Below, in pieces: positions 1 through 12,250 of a DNA stretch of 64,000 nt. Position numbers and translations under genes: made by a program. The stretch's first letter is position 1, and the number at the start of each line of letters is the position of its first letter. The stretch comes from Carallia brachiata (taxonomy: Eukaryota; Streptophyta; Magnoliopsida; Malpighiales; Rhizophoraceae), in the NCBI GenBank assembly GCA_021464245.1, contig JADCRB010000053.1, positions 2,423,057 to 2,487,056 on the forward strand. The letters run 5' to 3'. The notes below the pieces were generated by a model. It was not told the DNA's origin, ran no database searches, and saw only the letters and a program-made list of their open reading frames with translations.

Positions 1-1241
1 TTTATTTTTGTTGCAATTCTGTTACCATCCACCAGCCATGTGGGTCTGCACAAAATACACAAAGTTATAATAATCAGACAATGAGTTGCCGTCAACGACA
101 AGATGAGCACAAAATGCCAGCATGCGAAGGTCACAAACTGGATAAAACAGTTGCAAGTAACACTGAAGATACATGAAATAAATTAATCACTGGTATAGTG
201 AGTTACTGGCATAGTGTAGGTGTCAACATGCTTCAGATAACCTACTAACCTGAGTAGTAAGCAGAATGAAGATGCATGCAATGACACAGAAAAAGAATGT
301 TTAACTTGTGACTGTCAAGTCAGCACCGTAAACCTCCATTTAATCACTCCAGTTATCACTATCAACTGAAATAATATCACATAAACTATAATTGATATTT
401 CTTCCCAAACTGAGAGATTTTATGACCTAAGGCAAGCCACAAATCTCAAACACTAGTGACTGCGATCAATAGACACTCTACTGCAAAGTTCAATTATTTA
501 GTCAGTTATCTCATGAGTCCATTCCTTGAAACATAACAAATCCATAAGTTATCAGATATAGGAGTTGAGCAAATCCCAATCATCACCATTGACACCATGT
601 ATCCATGTGGAACAAAAGTTAAAGCCACAAACTTGTCACTGGTTGATTAAGTGAATAGTCAAAGCAACAACACATTCCCACAAAAAAGGAGAATAAGCTT
701 TCAATTAAACAAGCTAAGGTCAAGCACCAGCAAGAAACACGCATAATCCACACAACCACGGGTTTCAATACTCAAATGGTCATCCACTTATCTCTTCCAA
801 GTTCTCCAGCTTCCATCATTACAACTTGTTCCTCCAAATAACAGAAAAAACACAATGAAAACAGAGAGAAATCTGTAGACTGAAAAACCTAAAGAAGTTC
901 ACCACTAACGAAAACTGTAGTTCTTTCTGATCGCCTAGTTAGTAGTTACAGATTGATTAAAGCTTGCTGCAAAATTTTCCAAAAGAAACCAGTCTTGGCC
1001 AGCAAAAACTACTTAGATCAATGCCAAGCCCCGAAACAAAAAAAAGACCCACCACTACATATCCACATTCCCACCTACCCAGATGATCATTTGGACGGAA
1101 CAAACACAAAAACCAACAAGAATCAGGTAAAACCCATATGGGTCACTACAGAAAGATCCTATCTTTCTTGCCATTTAAAGCAAACCAAGCAAGAAAACGG
1201 TAAACCCAGATATGTGTATATGTGTGTGTGTGAGTGTGTGC

Positions 1242-1291
<50 letters not shown>

Positions 1292-1301
1292 ACCCAGCCA
1301 T
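1..1301 (-). CDS. 5' end of an unidentified plant gene (partial)
   Basis: On the minus strand an ATG at 1301 opens the frame M-A-G with a donor GTAATCC directly after the eighth coding base (exon 1 coding part 1294-1301). About 1.25 kb further a good acceptor (TTTTGTGCAG) ends at 46. Joining them in phase gives MAGPTWLVDGNRIATKIK, open to the window edge (exon 2, 45 to 1, continues outside). The join is natural: phase 2 is kept and without splicing the first exon hits TAA at once. The intron carries a compound microsatellite. The N-terminus resembles small plant proteins of unknown function with a W-x-V-x-GNRIATKIK start, but I cannot name the family from 18 residues. An in-frame upstream ATG at 1484 would add 61 residues of poor quality and is more likely leader. 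The exon join is inference; transcript data would settle it. Confidence 0.6.
1212..1288. repeat. compound microsatellite (GT)n-(TA)n-(GA)n
   Basis: Runs of TG, then AT, then about 14 GA units, lying in the first intron of the minus-strand gene a few bases from its donor site. On the sense strand this is a pyrimidine-rich CT tract just inside the intron. Confidence 0.9.
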
Positions 1302-1540
1302 GAAAGAGTAGCGATTGATCACAGAAGATCCGATGACTGAAGACCGTTCAAAAAAGTATGATATCTTTCTTCTGCTTCGCTCCTTTTGGTCTCCTCCTGG
1401 GTTTGCTTTTTTTGCAGGAACATTTAAAAAAAGACAAAAGTGCAGTTTATCTATGTACTTTTTGAAATTTAAAAGTCGAAACAAATTGTCTTTACCGCTG
1501 TCTGTTTTTTGTTTTTTAAACGAAGTGAGAAGGGAGGGAG

Positions 1541-2217
1541 CAATGCTATTAAACTCGGATCAGATCAGTCCATTTAATTGGTTAGATCGGATAGAAGTTT
1601 GGTTCGAGTTATATCTTAAAATTGGTATTAGATTAGACTGGTCAAAATTCGGTCAACGAACCGATTCAACTGACCGAACGAGTGGATCGATCCCAGTTTG
1701 ACTGGGTTGACCAAGTTTAATAATTTTAAAAAATTCCACACTACTTTATAAGAATTGGGTTTTGAACCCTAACCTCCAATAAGAAAGTTGAACCTCACAC
1801 TACTAAATCAACTTATAGTTTATTATAAATTTTTTTTTTTATACTTATTATTTTCTCATACTTCTCACATAATTCATACATCATTTTATATAATTAATAC
1901 ATTAATACTTACTATTTTCTCTTTTTGTTAAGAAAATTATTAATTTTCTTAATTTATTAATTTTATCTTATAATAAATTATTAATCATTTATTTTAAATT
2001 TACAAATGTAAATATTTTAATACATACATATATATATTATAATATTATATTTTACTTATAAATTTTTATGTGTAATGTATATAAATATTTATTTTTTATA
2101 TATTTAATATTAAATACCGATTTTACCGGTTCAATTTCTGATTAAATCGATTGAACCGGTTAGACTTTGAACCATTAAACTTTTTAATTTAATGACTGGT
2201 CTGATTTTACAACATTG
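1541..2217. mobile_element. non-autonomous hAT-type element (MITE), 677 bp
   Basis: The left end begins CAATGCTATTAAACTC and the reverse complement of the right end begins CAATGTTGTAAAATCAG, an imperfect terminal inverted repeat. Both sides carry the identical 8-bp duplication GGAGGGAG (1533-1540 and 2218-2225), the size made by hAT transposases. Subterminal regions are rich in CGGTT/AACCG motifs, as in the elements near 8.3-9.8 kb. There is no coding capacity. The element must be fairly young, since the target duplication is perfect, although the interior is very AT-rich. Confidence 0.8.
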
Positions 2218-2310
2218 GGAGGGAGAAGAAAGGTTTTGAACAATAAATTGAAAGAGGAGAGGATAATATTTGGAGAATGAACGTTACGTGGGAACAAAAT
2301 TGGAAAAAGA

Positions 2311-3661
2311 GGTTAATTTGACATGCTCGATTTCAGTTTATTTTAAATTTATTTATAACTTTTTTTTTGTTAAATTTGGTCCATAATGTTATGTTCATCA
2401 GTCTAATTTGATCATTCTGTCCATAACACTGTTAATCCCACTGACGTGTCACGACGGAATTTGACACGTCATCAATTTTTTCATGTCAACATGTCACATC
2501 AATATCTGTTGCTGACGTGGCATAAACATAAAGTTTAATTTGACTCACAAAGTTTCAATTTATTTTAAATTTTACTCAACGTTTTTTTTTTGTTAAAATT
2601 AGTCTATAATATAACGTCTTTTAGTTTAATTTGATCTTTTCGTACATAACGTTGTTAATTTTGCTGATGCAGCGTGACAGAGTTTGACATGTCATTAATT
2701 TTTTTTCATGTCAATATGACATATGAGCATCTTTTGCTGACATGATAGGAAAAAGAAAAAGAAACACTAAAAACTCTTTTTTTTTTCTCTTTATCAAAAT
2801 GCCAAATAGAAGTTATATTATCTGTTTAAATGATAAGAAAACTACAAATGAGGGTGGATTGGTCAAAACATGTAGCGGTGCAACTTGGAAAATACATTTT
2901 TCAGCAGTCCACTAGTTTTTTTCGGTGCGTGGGTGGTAGGATCGGGAGGATCGGCCCATAGTATTTCTAGGGAGATAGCTCTGTTCTGGCAATGCTAATG
3001 GTGGTTAGAGGCAACGACGATAGTTTGACGAGGAAGTAGTGACAACAACGAAAAAGAAAAAATTCAAAGATAAAGATAACAATGACTTTTATTTAGTTTT
3101 ATTAATTTATTTTTTTTTGCTAAAAAAAATAAAAGTATTCAAGTGGATATATATTTATGAATTTTACTTTTTTATTTTGTTTGAATTTGTAGAATGTGAT
3201 TTTCAGTATAAATGTTTGGTTTGGATTTTAAAATTTTATTGTAGTTAAAAATGTCACGTCAGCAAGAGATGCAGATGTGACATGTTGACATGGACGAAAA
3301 TTATTGATGTGTCATACTCCGTTGTGCCACATCTGTTGAGTTAATGATATTATAGACTGGAAGACTAAATTAAACTAACAAATGTAATGTTATGAATTAA
3401 TTTTAATATAAAAAAATGTTATTGGTGAATTTTAAAACATGTTAAAATATTATGAGTGAAATTAACCTTTATACTTATACCACGTCAGCAACAGATACTG
3501 ACGTGGAATGCTAATATGAAAAAATTGATGACGTGTTTAACTCTGTCATGCCACGTCAGCAAAGTTAATAGCGTTATGGACGGAAGGATCAAATTAGATT
3601 GATGGACATAACGTTATAGACCAAATTTAACAAAACTGAAATATAATGAGTCAAATTAACA
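2311..3661. mobile_element. foldback-type element with doubled long inverted repeats
   Basis: The left arm at about 2311-2560 is repeated in inverted form at about 3455-3661. Both contain GTTAATTTGAC ends and blocks such as GACACGTCATCAATTTTTTC and ATCTGTTGCTGACGTGG. A second, diverged copy of the same module follows inward on each side (about 2560-2750 and 3250-3450), so each arm is a tandem pair. The centre (about 2830-3010) is less AT-rich and unrelated. Long tandemly modular inverted arms are typical of plant foldback or Mutator-like non-autonomous elements. I found no convincing target duplication and no transposase. The open reading frame at 3039-3248 is low-complexity and not a gene. 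Confidence 0.75.
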
Positions 3662-3989
3662 TTTATGCAAACAAAATTAGATAATATAAGCAGTTAATCA
3701 TTTAATCTATAAAATAAGAAATATAAAAAAATTATTAAGTGTCGTCGAATAAATTACTTAACTATATATTTGTTTTTATAAACCATACTCACATGGTAAA
3801 AAGAAAAAACAAAGACAAAATAACAATTTGATTATTGGATCAAAAGAGGAAGAATGTCATTACCAACTCAAAGATGAAACCGACCATAGGGTTACCTCTG
3901 AAAAGAAAATTCAAGCACTGATCATGGATCAAATCCAGAACCTCTATTCCAGCGACCTCTAGGAACCGGCAACTGAAGTGTTTAATTAT

Positions 3990-6140
3990 ATTCCTCCGTT
4001 AATATCGCCCCAAACAAATGCTATATTGGAAGCAGAGATTCATGGGAAGGAGATCAAAATGGCAATCTTTCAACAAGGACCGGCAAAAGCCCCTGGTCCC
4101 GACATCTTCTCAGGACTTTTCTTCCAAAAATTTTGGGGAATTGTTGGTCCTTAAGTCAATAGAATGGTCCAAGAATTCTTTAACTACGGAAAGATGGACC
4201 CGAAGCTTAACCTTACCTCTATTGTTCTTATTCCTAAATGCCAAAGTCCAGTATCTGTAAGTCAATTCCGCCTAATAAGCTTATGCAATTTTCTTTACAA
4301 AGTGATTTCTAAAGTTCTTGTTAACAGACTAAAGCCTTTCTTGGAGTCTATAGTATCTCCCTTTTAGAATGCTTTTATTCTGCATGGATCCATCCACGAC
4401 AATATTTTCATAGTCCAAGAAGTCTTCCACTTCCTTAAAAAAGAAGAGAATGAGGCAGAAAGGAATCGCAATCAAAATCGATATGCAAAAGGCGTACGAC
4501 CAGGTAGAATGGAGCTTTTTGGAACAGGTACTTCACCGATTAGGCTTCTCCGACAAATGGGTTGGGTGGACGATGCTATGTGGCAGGTCAGTCTAGTATT
4601 GAGTGATGATTAACAGACGAGCTTCTAATGTGCCAGCAAGGGGCCTAAGATAATGTGCGCTCGAAGATCAATCAAAAAATGGTGCAACTCTAGTGGGCCA
4701 AAAGGATATGGAAAGAAAGCTTGCATGAGGGAGTTGGAGCAGCCTCTGCCTGAAAGGGCTCTAGAGGACTGGATTTTCGTGACCTCAAGGCCTTTAACAC
4801 AATATTACTTGCTAAACAGGCCTAGCGCCTTCTCCGAAATCCTACGGACCTGTGGGCAAGACTCCTAAAAGGCCTACATTTCTCAACCGGCTCTTTCCTA
4901 GAGGTTTAAGCCTAAACGCTTGACATCATGGGGGTAGAAAAGCATTTTGCACAGTTGAGACCTCTTGAAAACAACGGTTAGATGGGAAGTTGGAAACGGA
5001 GCTGATAATTTGATTTGGGAAGACTGCTGGATACCCAACCTGCCTAATTTTACAGTCCTAAACTGGAAAACAGCGACAAATTCCTAATTCGGGATCTAAT
5101 CGATAAACATAGAGGAGCTTGGAATATGTCAGCCCTCTGCTCACTATTCTTCCAGCTAGAAGTCGAGGCCACCAACAAGATTCCCCTCACTATTTGACTG
5201 GCGAAAGACCGCATCATTGGGAACCCATAGAGGACGGGCAAATATTCAGTTACGTCAGGATATTTTGTCCTCACTAATACATGGTCAGACAGTGAGCTTA
5301 GTGCAGGGCAGTCTGCAAGAATTATATTGACGACCTGGAGGAGAATCTGGAAATTGAAGGTCCCACCAAAAATACAAAGTTTCATCTGGAAGGCTGCAAG
5401 GAACTGGTTAGCTACTATGGACAATCTCGACAAGAGGAGAATATCGGCCTCAACTGAATGCCCAATCTACTGCTCCGAGCCCGAAACAGTGGAGATTGAG
5501 CTTGCTAAACTACAATCCAAACAAGGACGTGGTGGGAAGCATCTGAGAACTTCCTCAACTCCCAGAAGTATGATGACGCGAGAGAGCTCATAGCTCTGAT
5601 ATGCTGGGAAATCTGGAAAGAGAGGAATGCTCTGATTTTTTAACACAAACAACCAAGGCCCCTGGTAACGGCGACAAAGGCTCGCTCTCTTTGGCAGGAA
5701 CTGCAAGCACTCCCCCCAAGTGACCCATGTTATAACACGGACTCAAGGATCGCAGGATTGGGAATTGTATGCAGGAACCATAGAGGCAAACTCGTTGAAG
5801 GCCTAGCTACTTGCTGTGTGGCTCGATCTACTCTAATGGTGGGGGTTAAAGCCATGCTGTTGGGTGCCAGACTAATTCAATCTAGACACCATCCAATTAA
5901 TACAAGCCTTCATTGGATCAAAGGAAGCTTGGCCATGGGATATCAACATAGTTTTAGGCGATATTTGTAATATCCTTTCTTCCATCCCCACGTTGACAGT
6001 TCGACTTATTTCTATGGAAGCAAATCAAGCCGCAGACGAGGTTGCCAGGCAATCTTGCAGTAATCTTCATGCTCAGGATTGGATTGGTAACCCGCCAAAC
6101 GCTTTACTCAATCTACTATGTAAGGATTTTACCTGTCAAT
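3990..6140 (+). pseudogene. degenerate LINE (L1-type) ORF2 remnant
   Basis: Pieces of a non-LTR retrotransposon polyprotein lie in order on the plus strand, broken by many stops and frameshifts. At about 4075-4150 the reading KAPGPDIFSGLFFQKFW matches the start of the reverse transcriptase. At 4260-4365 FRLISLCNFLYKVISKVLVN followed by RLKP is its conserved core. Near 4480-4520 KIDMQKAYDQVEW carries the palm motif. About 4760-4870, out of frame, comes DLKAFNTILLAKQA; near 4978-5045 the VGNGADNLIWEDCWIP motif; at 5325-5480 the zf-RVT domain (WKLKVPPKIQSFIWKAARNW). A degraded RNase H follows at about 5735-6130 (GLGIVCRNHRGKLVEGLA). The N-terminal endonuclease is absent, consistent with 5' truncation on insertion. 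No clear poly-A tail remains. It is long dead. Confidence 0.9.
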
Positions 6141-7587
6141 GAGTGATTTCTGCATTGTGTCAAAAAACACACTTTGATTATTGGATGGAAATGGAATGGA
6201 AATTTCAGTGGCACCCAGTGACAATCATAGACTTGGGCCTTGAATTCTTTCTCGCGTGATCAACCCCTACGAATAATGATATTTATGGACAAGCATGGTT
6301 ACGTAAACATACTTAATGAATTATATGAAAGATATGTAATTAATTTTTTGAACAGTAATTAATTTATTATTTAATATTTTATTTATTTTTTATTTTTTAA
6401 ATTTAATACATTTTTTACAATTTAACAATTTAAATTATTATATATCTATTATACTCTTACGATTACGTGTCTAAAAAATTAGTCGATTTACTATATTTCA
6501 ACGCTCTGCCTTGCAAGCTAAGAATAATGGTATTTACACGATTCACTTTAATTAGAATGATTCAAGTTTGAAAATGTGTCTGAGAAATTTAAGGTTACAA
6601 CATTCTCTTATTTAAATGCCTCTTTGTTAATAATGTGTTATTATCTCCTCTCCATATCAAAAAGAATAATTATATTTATTGTAATTCAATTTTATAATTT
6701 TTTGATTATTATACATGAAAAATAATTATAATTAAGAGAGGCAGTACAAATTGAGGCATAAAGGGATTATTTTTAGCTTTTTTTTTTTAAGTAAGGTAGT
6801 TAGAAAAATAAAAGAATTATAATGATAAATGTCATCATTCATGGGCTAATGTTCTCGAAAAAGGTTTGCTAAAAAAAAAAAATCTCAAAAAAATTAATTT
6901 TTTTAATAAAATAAAAAGTAAACATAGTATTTCCAAAACTCATTAGAAAACGAAGTATTTATACTAAATAAGCGAGGGCGCAAATTTTAGTTGTACATCA
7001 AACGTCACCAGTGAAAAAATAATTTATAGACGTAGAGCACCAACGAATCTGCCATATTGACAAATTCGATGTTACTATTTTGGAACAGTAAAAAAGGAAC
7101 CACTTGCCCTTCGATGGAAAATGCACATAAGACAAAAATATAATTGATCCGATCGCTTAGACGAATTGAAATTGTCACTTCTCTCTCTGGTTTTTTTTTT
7201 TTAAATAGAAAAATAAGAGTGATATGTTGAAGTTCCTTTAAAAAAATATTTTATGACTTCATATTTAAGAAGTATTGAAAGACTAGAATAATTATAATAT
7301 ATTTTATATTAAATAATCATACATAAATTTAATTTTATTACTTAATTTTAATAGAATCTAATACTGTTATTTCTCACACAAATCTAAGCTCCGTAACTGA
7401 TCACATTAGACAAGTTGCAGTTGTTATTTCTCTGTTTGCTTGATTCGGAGCATGGCAATGCTAGAAGCTAATAATATATACCTGTACGTGGGTTTTTCTT
7501 ATAGATTAAGATGAATGAGACAAAATAAATGATAAATTTTCTGATTTTTGATATATAAATTTGATAATTAACATATTAGTGATGAAT

Positions 7588-7634
<47 letters not shown>

Positions 7635-7883
7635 CTTGTAGGCGTAACTTGCTGTAATAAGTTTTGATAGTAATTCAAGATATCTCTTCAAAGTAACTGT
7701 TTTTGAATTTAAGTTTAGAGATTTATGTTGATAGTACAATATTAAATTTTAAATTCGTTAATATCATAATTGAACATTAGAGAAGTTAGAGTAGCCTCTT
7801 AATATTTAAATAAAAAATTTGTTTCTTTGAAAAAAGATTAAATGAAATATAACAATAGTAGACATATCAATTTCATCTCACAT
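6141..7883. other. intergenic AT-rich stretch, no gene seen
   Basis: Nothing coding is supported here. The sequence is AT-rich, with an (AT)n microsatellite of about 40 bp at 7590-7631 and several poly-T/poly-A tracts. The 3' limit of the LINE remnant is uncertain and may extend slightly into this stretch. Confidence 0.6.
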
Positions 7884-8267
7884 ATATTATGAATAATATA
7901 ATTAAAAATACTTCTTTTTTTTTTCAAAAAAAATATCATGTAGCCGCCTTCCTCATTCTTCCCTTCATCACTTTTGGTGAAGCTGCGAACCTACCCTTCT
8001 CGAGCTTATTTAAATTTGCTTATGCGTACCAAGCCTAGTCCATTAAAATAAGGCTACAACAACCAAGCTTTCCCCTTTTGTTTGTTGTGGGTCACGCCTC
8101 GCCTGTGCCTTTTTATTAATAAGAGGAATGTTAAAACTAGAAGCAAACTTGGGCCACTTTGACCCACCCACAGATTTGTCTGCCTTACCCTAATCCGAAG
8201 TAGTAAAACGATAAGAGTTTGGGTACATGAACCGAGACAGCCGGTCTACGTAGCTACCGTCATTCAA
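7884..8267. repeat. segmental duplicate, copy 1 (empty-site copy)
   Basis: This segment aligns to 8752-9860 in the same orientation. Shared blocks include ACTAGAAGCAAACTTGGGC, TTTGACCCACCCACAGATTT and CTTACCCTAA. Copy 1 is continuous across GTTTGGGT (8217-8224), the position at which copy 2 has an 860-bp insertion. Copy 2 lacks roughly the stretch 7945-8100 of copy 1. Confidence 0.85.
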
Positions 8268-8275
8268 AATTTTTT

Positions 8276-8751
8276 TAGGTACACCAGCTTTGACCAGTAT
8301 AATTAAAATCAAACTGAACCGATCAGTTCAACCAGTTAAATTAGTGAGCGGTCTTAAATTCGGTCCGGTTCGGTTTAGGAATAAAAATAGGGGCAGACCG
8401 GACAGGTCAAAATCGGTCAAAAATCGGTAAAAATTAGATCGGTTCAACCGGTTCAATTCAACCAAAAAAATTTTAAATTATAATTTGACCCAAAACTTTG
8501 TCTGAATTATAATTAAAGTTTTAATTTTAACTAAAAATTTCAATTTAGTCCTAAATTCATTAAAACTTTAAATTTAATTCTTAAAATTAAAAAAAATTAA
8601 TATTTAACCACTATCTATAAATATCATTTTTTAATTACTTTTTATAAATATATATATTATTAAATACCGATTCAACCGATTGAATTTTGACCTACTAATA
8701 TTTCCAGTTTGATAACCGGTTCAGTTCTGACAATTTTAATTTTGACTCATA
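8276..8751. mobile_element. older CGGTT-rich MITE-like element between the duplicates
   Basis: The ends are imperfect inverted repeats: near 8300 TATAATTAAAATCAAACTGAACCG, on the opposite strand near 8735 AATTAAAATTGTCAGAACTGAACCG (each quoted here only in part as motif evidence: the core shared word is AACTGAACCG). The interior carries repeated CGGTTCAACCGGTT words and the tract TATTAAATACCGATT also seen in the element at 1541-2217. It sits exactly between the two duplicated segments. Target duplications are too decayed to call, so the ends are approximate. Confidence 0.5.
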
Positions 8752-9860
8752 AATATTATAAGTAACATAATTAAGAGTACTTTTTTTTTTCAAAAAAAAA
8801 AAAAAAGAAACCTGTAGGCTGTGCCTTTTCATCAATGCGAGGAATATTAAAAACTAGAAGCAAACTTGGGCAAATTTGACCCACCCACAGATTTGTCTTC
8901 CTTACCCTAAACGGAGGTAGAATGACGATAAGACTTTGGGTCATTGTTTTTAAACCCGGCCCGGCCCGGCCGGTCGGACCGGCGGCCCGGTGACCCGGGC
9001 ACTGGGCCGGGCCGGTTCATATAAATAATTACCGGGTCAATTAAGTAATAAAAAAATATTTTTTTTGTACTTTTTACTGTACAAACAGTATAAATAATAT
9101 TTTTTTAATAATAAACAGTAAAAAATGAACAGTAACCGAGACAAATAATAAAAAATTATTTTTTTTCATTGTTTATTGTGTAAACAGTAAAAATAATATT
9201 TTTTTAATAATAAACAGTATTTATACAGTAAAAATTATATTTTTTTTTTACTTTTTATTACATCAACAATAATATTTACATAATATTTACATACTAAAAT
9301 TTATTATATTTTTATCTCTTTTATTGTGTGAATGATAAAAATAATATTTTCATAATACTAAATATTATATAGTATTTTCTTGTACAATTTAAGCATTTTT
9401 TACTTTTCACTATATATTTTTCTGTATATATTATATAATAATTTAACGTTATTCATAACTTCATATATTAAGTAATATGTTACAATTTACATTGAAAAAT
9501 AATTTTTTAAGAATTTTTATCAAAATTTTAATTGATTTATACTTTATTAATTTAATTAAAAAAATTATCATAAATATCTTGTATTTTAATTTTATTTTAA
9601 ATTTAAGTAAACTCATATTCTATTTTTTATAGTTATACTCATTATTTGTTATTAAAAAATGAAAAATTATAAGTATTAATTATTATTTTATCAAATCAGA
9701 ATTGACCCGCCGGTTCAACCGCCGGTTTTCCGGTTGGACCGCTAACCCACTAACCCAGTCTTCTCACCGGTTCAATAACCGGTCCGGTTTTTAAAACTAT
9801 GCTTTGGGTACATAGAACGAGATAGCTGGTCCAAGTAGGCCTAGTCATTCAGAAATTATT
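8752..9860. repeat. segmental duplicate, copy 2 (interrupted by a MITE)
   Basis: This is the second copy of the segment at 7884-8267. The flanks 8752-8941 and 9802-9860 align to copy 1 (for example GAACGAGATAGCTGG versus GAACCGAGACAGCCGG), with the element at 8942-9801 inserted between them. Confidence 0.85.
8942..9801. mobile_element. non-autonomous hAT-type element (MITE), 860 bp
   Basis: The ends are CATTGTTTTTAAACCCGG and, on the other strand, CATAGTTTTAAAAACCGG. The flanking 8-bp duplication CTTTGGGT is perfect (8934-8941 and 9802-9809). The left subterminal region is extremely GC-rich with overlapping CCGG/GGCCCGG words, in sharp contrast to the AT-rich interior. The interior holds internally repeated words such as AATAATAAACAGTA (about 9107 and 9210). 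There is no coding capacity. A duplicated copy of the target without the element lies at 8217-8224, which independently proves the boundaries. Confidence 0.92.
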
Positions 9861-11699
9861 TTTATTTTAAATTTGATTTTTCCTACAAAAAATCATTAGA
9901 TAACGAGAGAAGAACAAAAAATTGAAGACTAATATTAATTTAAGTTGAGAGAGAGCAAAATATATTTTTAAGCGGTGACTAATATGAAAATCCAAGTAAA
10001 CTCCCTAAAAAATTGTACATTTCGGTGGGGGCACCACACCCCCAATGCATATATCTGCCCATGGGCCATGGCTATTGCTAAGTTTTAATACTTCATTAAA
10101 TACAAGTAAGAAAGTGTGGGCAGAGAATGATATACAAAATTACCTTTTAATGCGTGAAGAAGGTTCAAAATTTTTTCAAAAATATAGAGGAGGAGAATTT
10201 TTGTCTAAAAAAATTCTTTGTAGATCAACAAATCCTCATGTATGCTTGGCTTTTTTAAATGCATATTATATTGGGGTAAATTTATATATACGATAAATAA
10301 AACCAAATGTAAGAAAACAATTTGACCTAAAAGGTTAAGCCATTGAGATGAAAATGTTTAAGATAAAATATAGGGAGCCTGATCTGAAATCAAGGCGTGT
10401 TAGTTATAAAAGGCTCTGATGCAAATCAAATTACGATAACAATAAAACCTCATATTCACCTAAAAGTTCAAGTACGTATATTGGTAAAACACTGAATAAT
10501 ATAAGCTATGTTAGATTCTTTTATTTTACCGACTTAAGTTTTTAATACTCTTAACAACAGATATGATATACAATTTTGAACTAGTTATAACATATTTTTT
10601 TTTTCCAAAAATCATCTTTTAATGGGTATAAGCAATTTTTGTTAGTAAATATCTCTTAGCACTGTTTCTGTTAAGTTTAATAAGTGATCAATTCATGAAT
10701 TTCACTTGACAACTTAAGATTTCAACTTGAATTATTATTGGAGTGGTATCAAAGTTTTTATAATTAAGACATTTTGTGTCAAAGAAATGGATTTATCCTC
10801 TATTTACGTTTTTAGTTTAACAAACTTTTATGTGAAATAGCGTATTAATGTTTAATATATAATTCATTTTTAGTTCTCAATCCAACGACTTAAACTTTTA
10901 GGTTAAAAGTTTCTTAAGAGTGCACAAAAGATGAAAAGATGAGAAAAAAAAAAAACAAAATTGCTCTGAACTAATTAACTTTTGCATACAACCAGCACTC
11001 TGCATGAAGTCTAGCCAAAGTGTAAGCTGTTTAAGTTCAGGAATATGAACTTTCTGTGGAAAGTGGGCAACGCACAACTACCCTCATCGTCATCACCAAC
11101 CAACTTTCATTTGATGCTAAGCTCACCAGTCACCAAACCCATATTTCATTTGAACAAGACCTGCGGCGCAAGCTAACAAAAACAAATCATCTATATGATG
11201 ACGATTATGACTGAACGATTTCAATATGCATTCTAAGGCAATCTCTTGGACACTTTCCTTCCTTGGCTAATTTCCTTTCTTATAAATAATTTGAGGAGAG
11301 CCATTAACATTTATAGAAGTTAATTTAGGGTTGTTACAAACTAGAAATCAATATTTAAGTATGAGTTAGATGATTAAGTCACGTTCTTATATTTTATAAG
11401 TGTTTAATTAGGAGTAGATGTGTTTTATTTTAAAATTACGTATCTCATTTTTGTGTGGTTGTTCAACAGAACTCATTAGTGTAGCTAATTAAGAAATGGC
11501 ATCAGTGGCTGGTCAATAGATATATTATTATAAGTGTTTTCTTCTCAGTTAATTATGTGTGACTATGTCAAAAAAAAAAAATTATGTGTGACGTTTTTTA
11601 AATTAATAAAACACATTGTTTCTCTAGTATAAGTCTATATAATTTGTCGACATTAATATTAGAGTTTAATAACTGCCTTAAAACATTTTGACACGCTGA
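9861..11699. other. intergenic; decayed LTR-like fragments, one unassigned open frame
   Basis: No gene is supported. An open frame of 83 codons at 10045-10296 resembles no family I recognise and lacks gene context. On the minus strand, around 10545 down to 10395, the sequence starts TGTTAAGAGTATTAAAAACT and runs to GCATCAGAGCC, which looks like an LTR followed by a degraded initiator-Met primer site. A related plus-strand piece at about 10860-10925 contains CGACTTAAACTTTTAGG and may be the same family. Both are weak calls. Confidence 0.4.
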
Positions 11700-11709
11700 C
11701 CAGTAAATC

Positions 11710-12250
11710 TCAGAACTTATGCTGTGTTTGAGTATTTTCTAAAGGAAAAAGAAAAGAAAATGAAAGGAAAAGTATTTTCTATTCATTTTTTTTATTTATT
11801 TTTTATCAATCCAAACAACTAACTTTTACTTTTTTTTCTTACAAATTACTAATCATTTTCTTTTTCACAATTTTTTAATTATTACTTTTTATCAATTATA
11901 ATATTATTATTACTGTACTATTTTTTATTAATTTTTTTTTTACTTTCTATTTAATTTTTCGCTGTAAAATTCCTGCCTTTGGTACTTCCATGAACGAGAC
12001 CACGAGACAATAAAGAGGTTATGAACATGCGTCATTCACTAAAGCCTTGTTTGGCAATTTTTTTTTGGAAAAAGAAAAGAAAATAAAAAATATTTTAAAT
12101 TTATTTTTTATTAATTCAAACAATTATTTTTTATTTTTTCTCTTATAAATTATTATTTATTTTTTTTCTTACAAATTTTTAATCATTATTTTTTATAAAT
12201 TATAATATCATTATTATTATACTATTCTATATTCAATTTTTTTTTTATTT
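11710..12250. repeat. two diverged direct copies of a pyrimidine-rich repeat
   Basis: About 11710-11970 and 12040-12250 share the order: TGTTTG near the start, GGAAAAAGAAAAGAAAAT, then TTATTAATTCAAACAA-like words, then several TCTTACAAATT blocks, then TATAATATTATTATTA. The GTTTGG..CAAAC ends are typical of plant MITEs. The two copies lie in the same orientation about 320 bp apart. Confidence 0.55.

Noticed and set aside
4164..4367. Functional reverse transcriptase considered
   Set aside because: The surrounding frame has many stops and shifts and lacks the endonuclease; it is a dead LINE.
10045..10296. 83-codon frame after a GC-richer block
   Set aside because: Could be an old coding fragment but matches no family I know; not enough to call.
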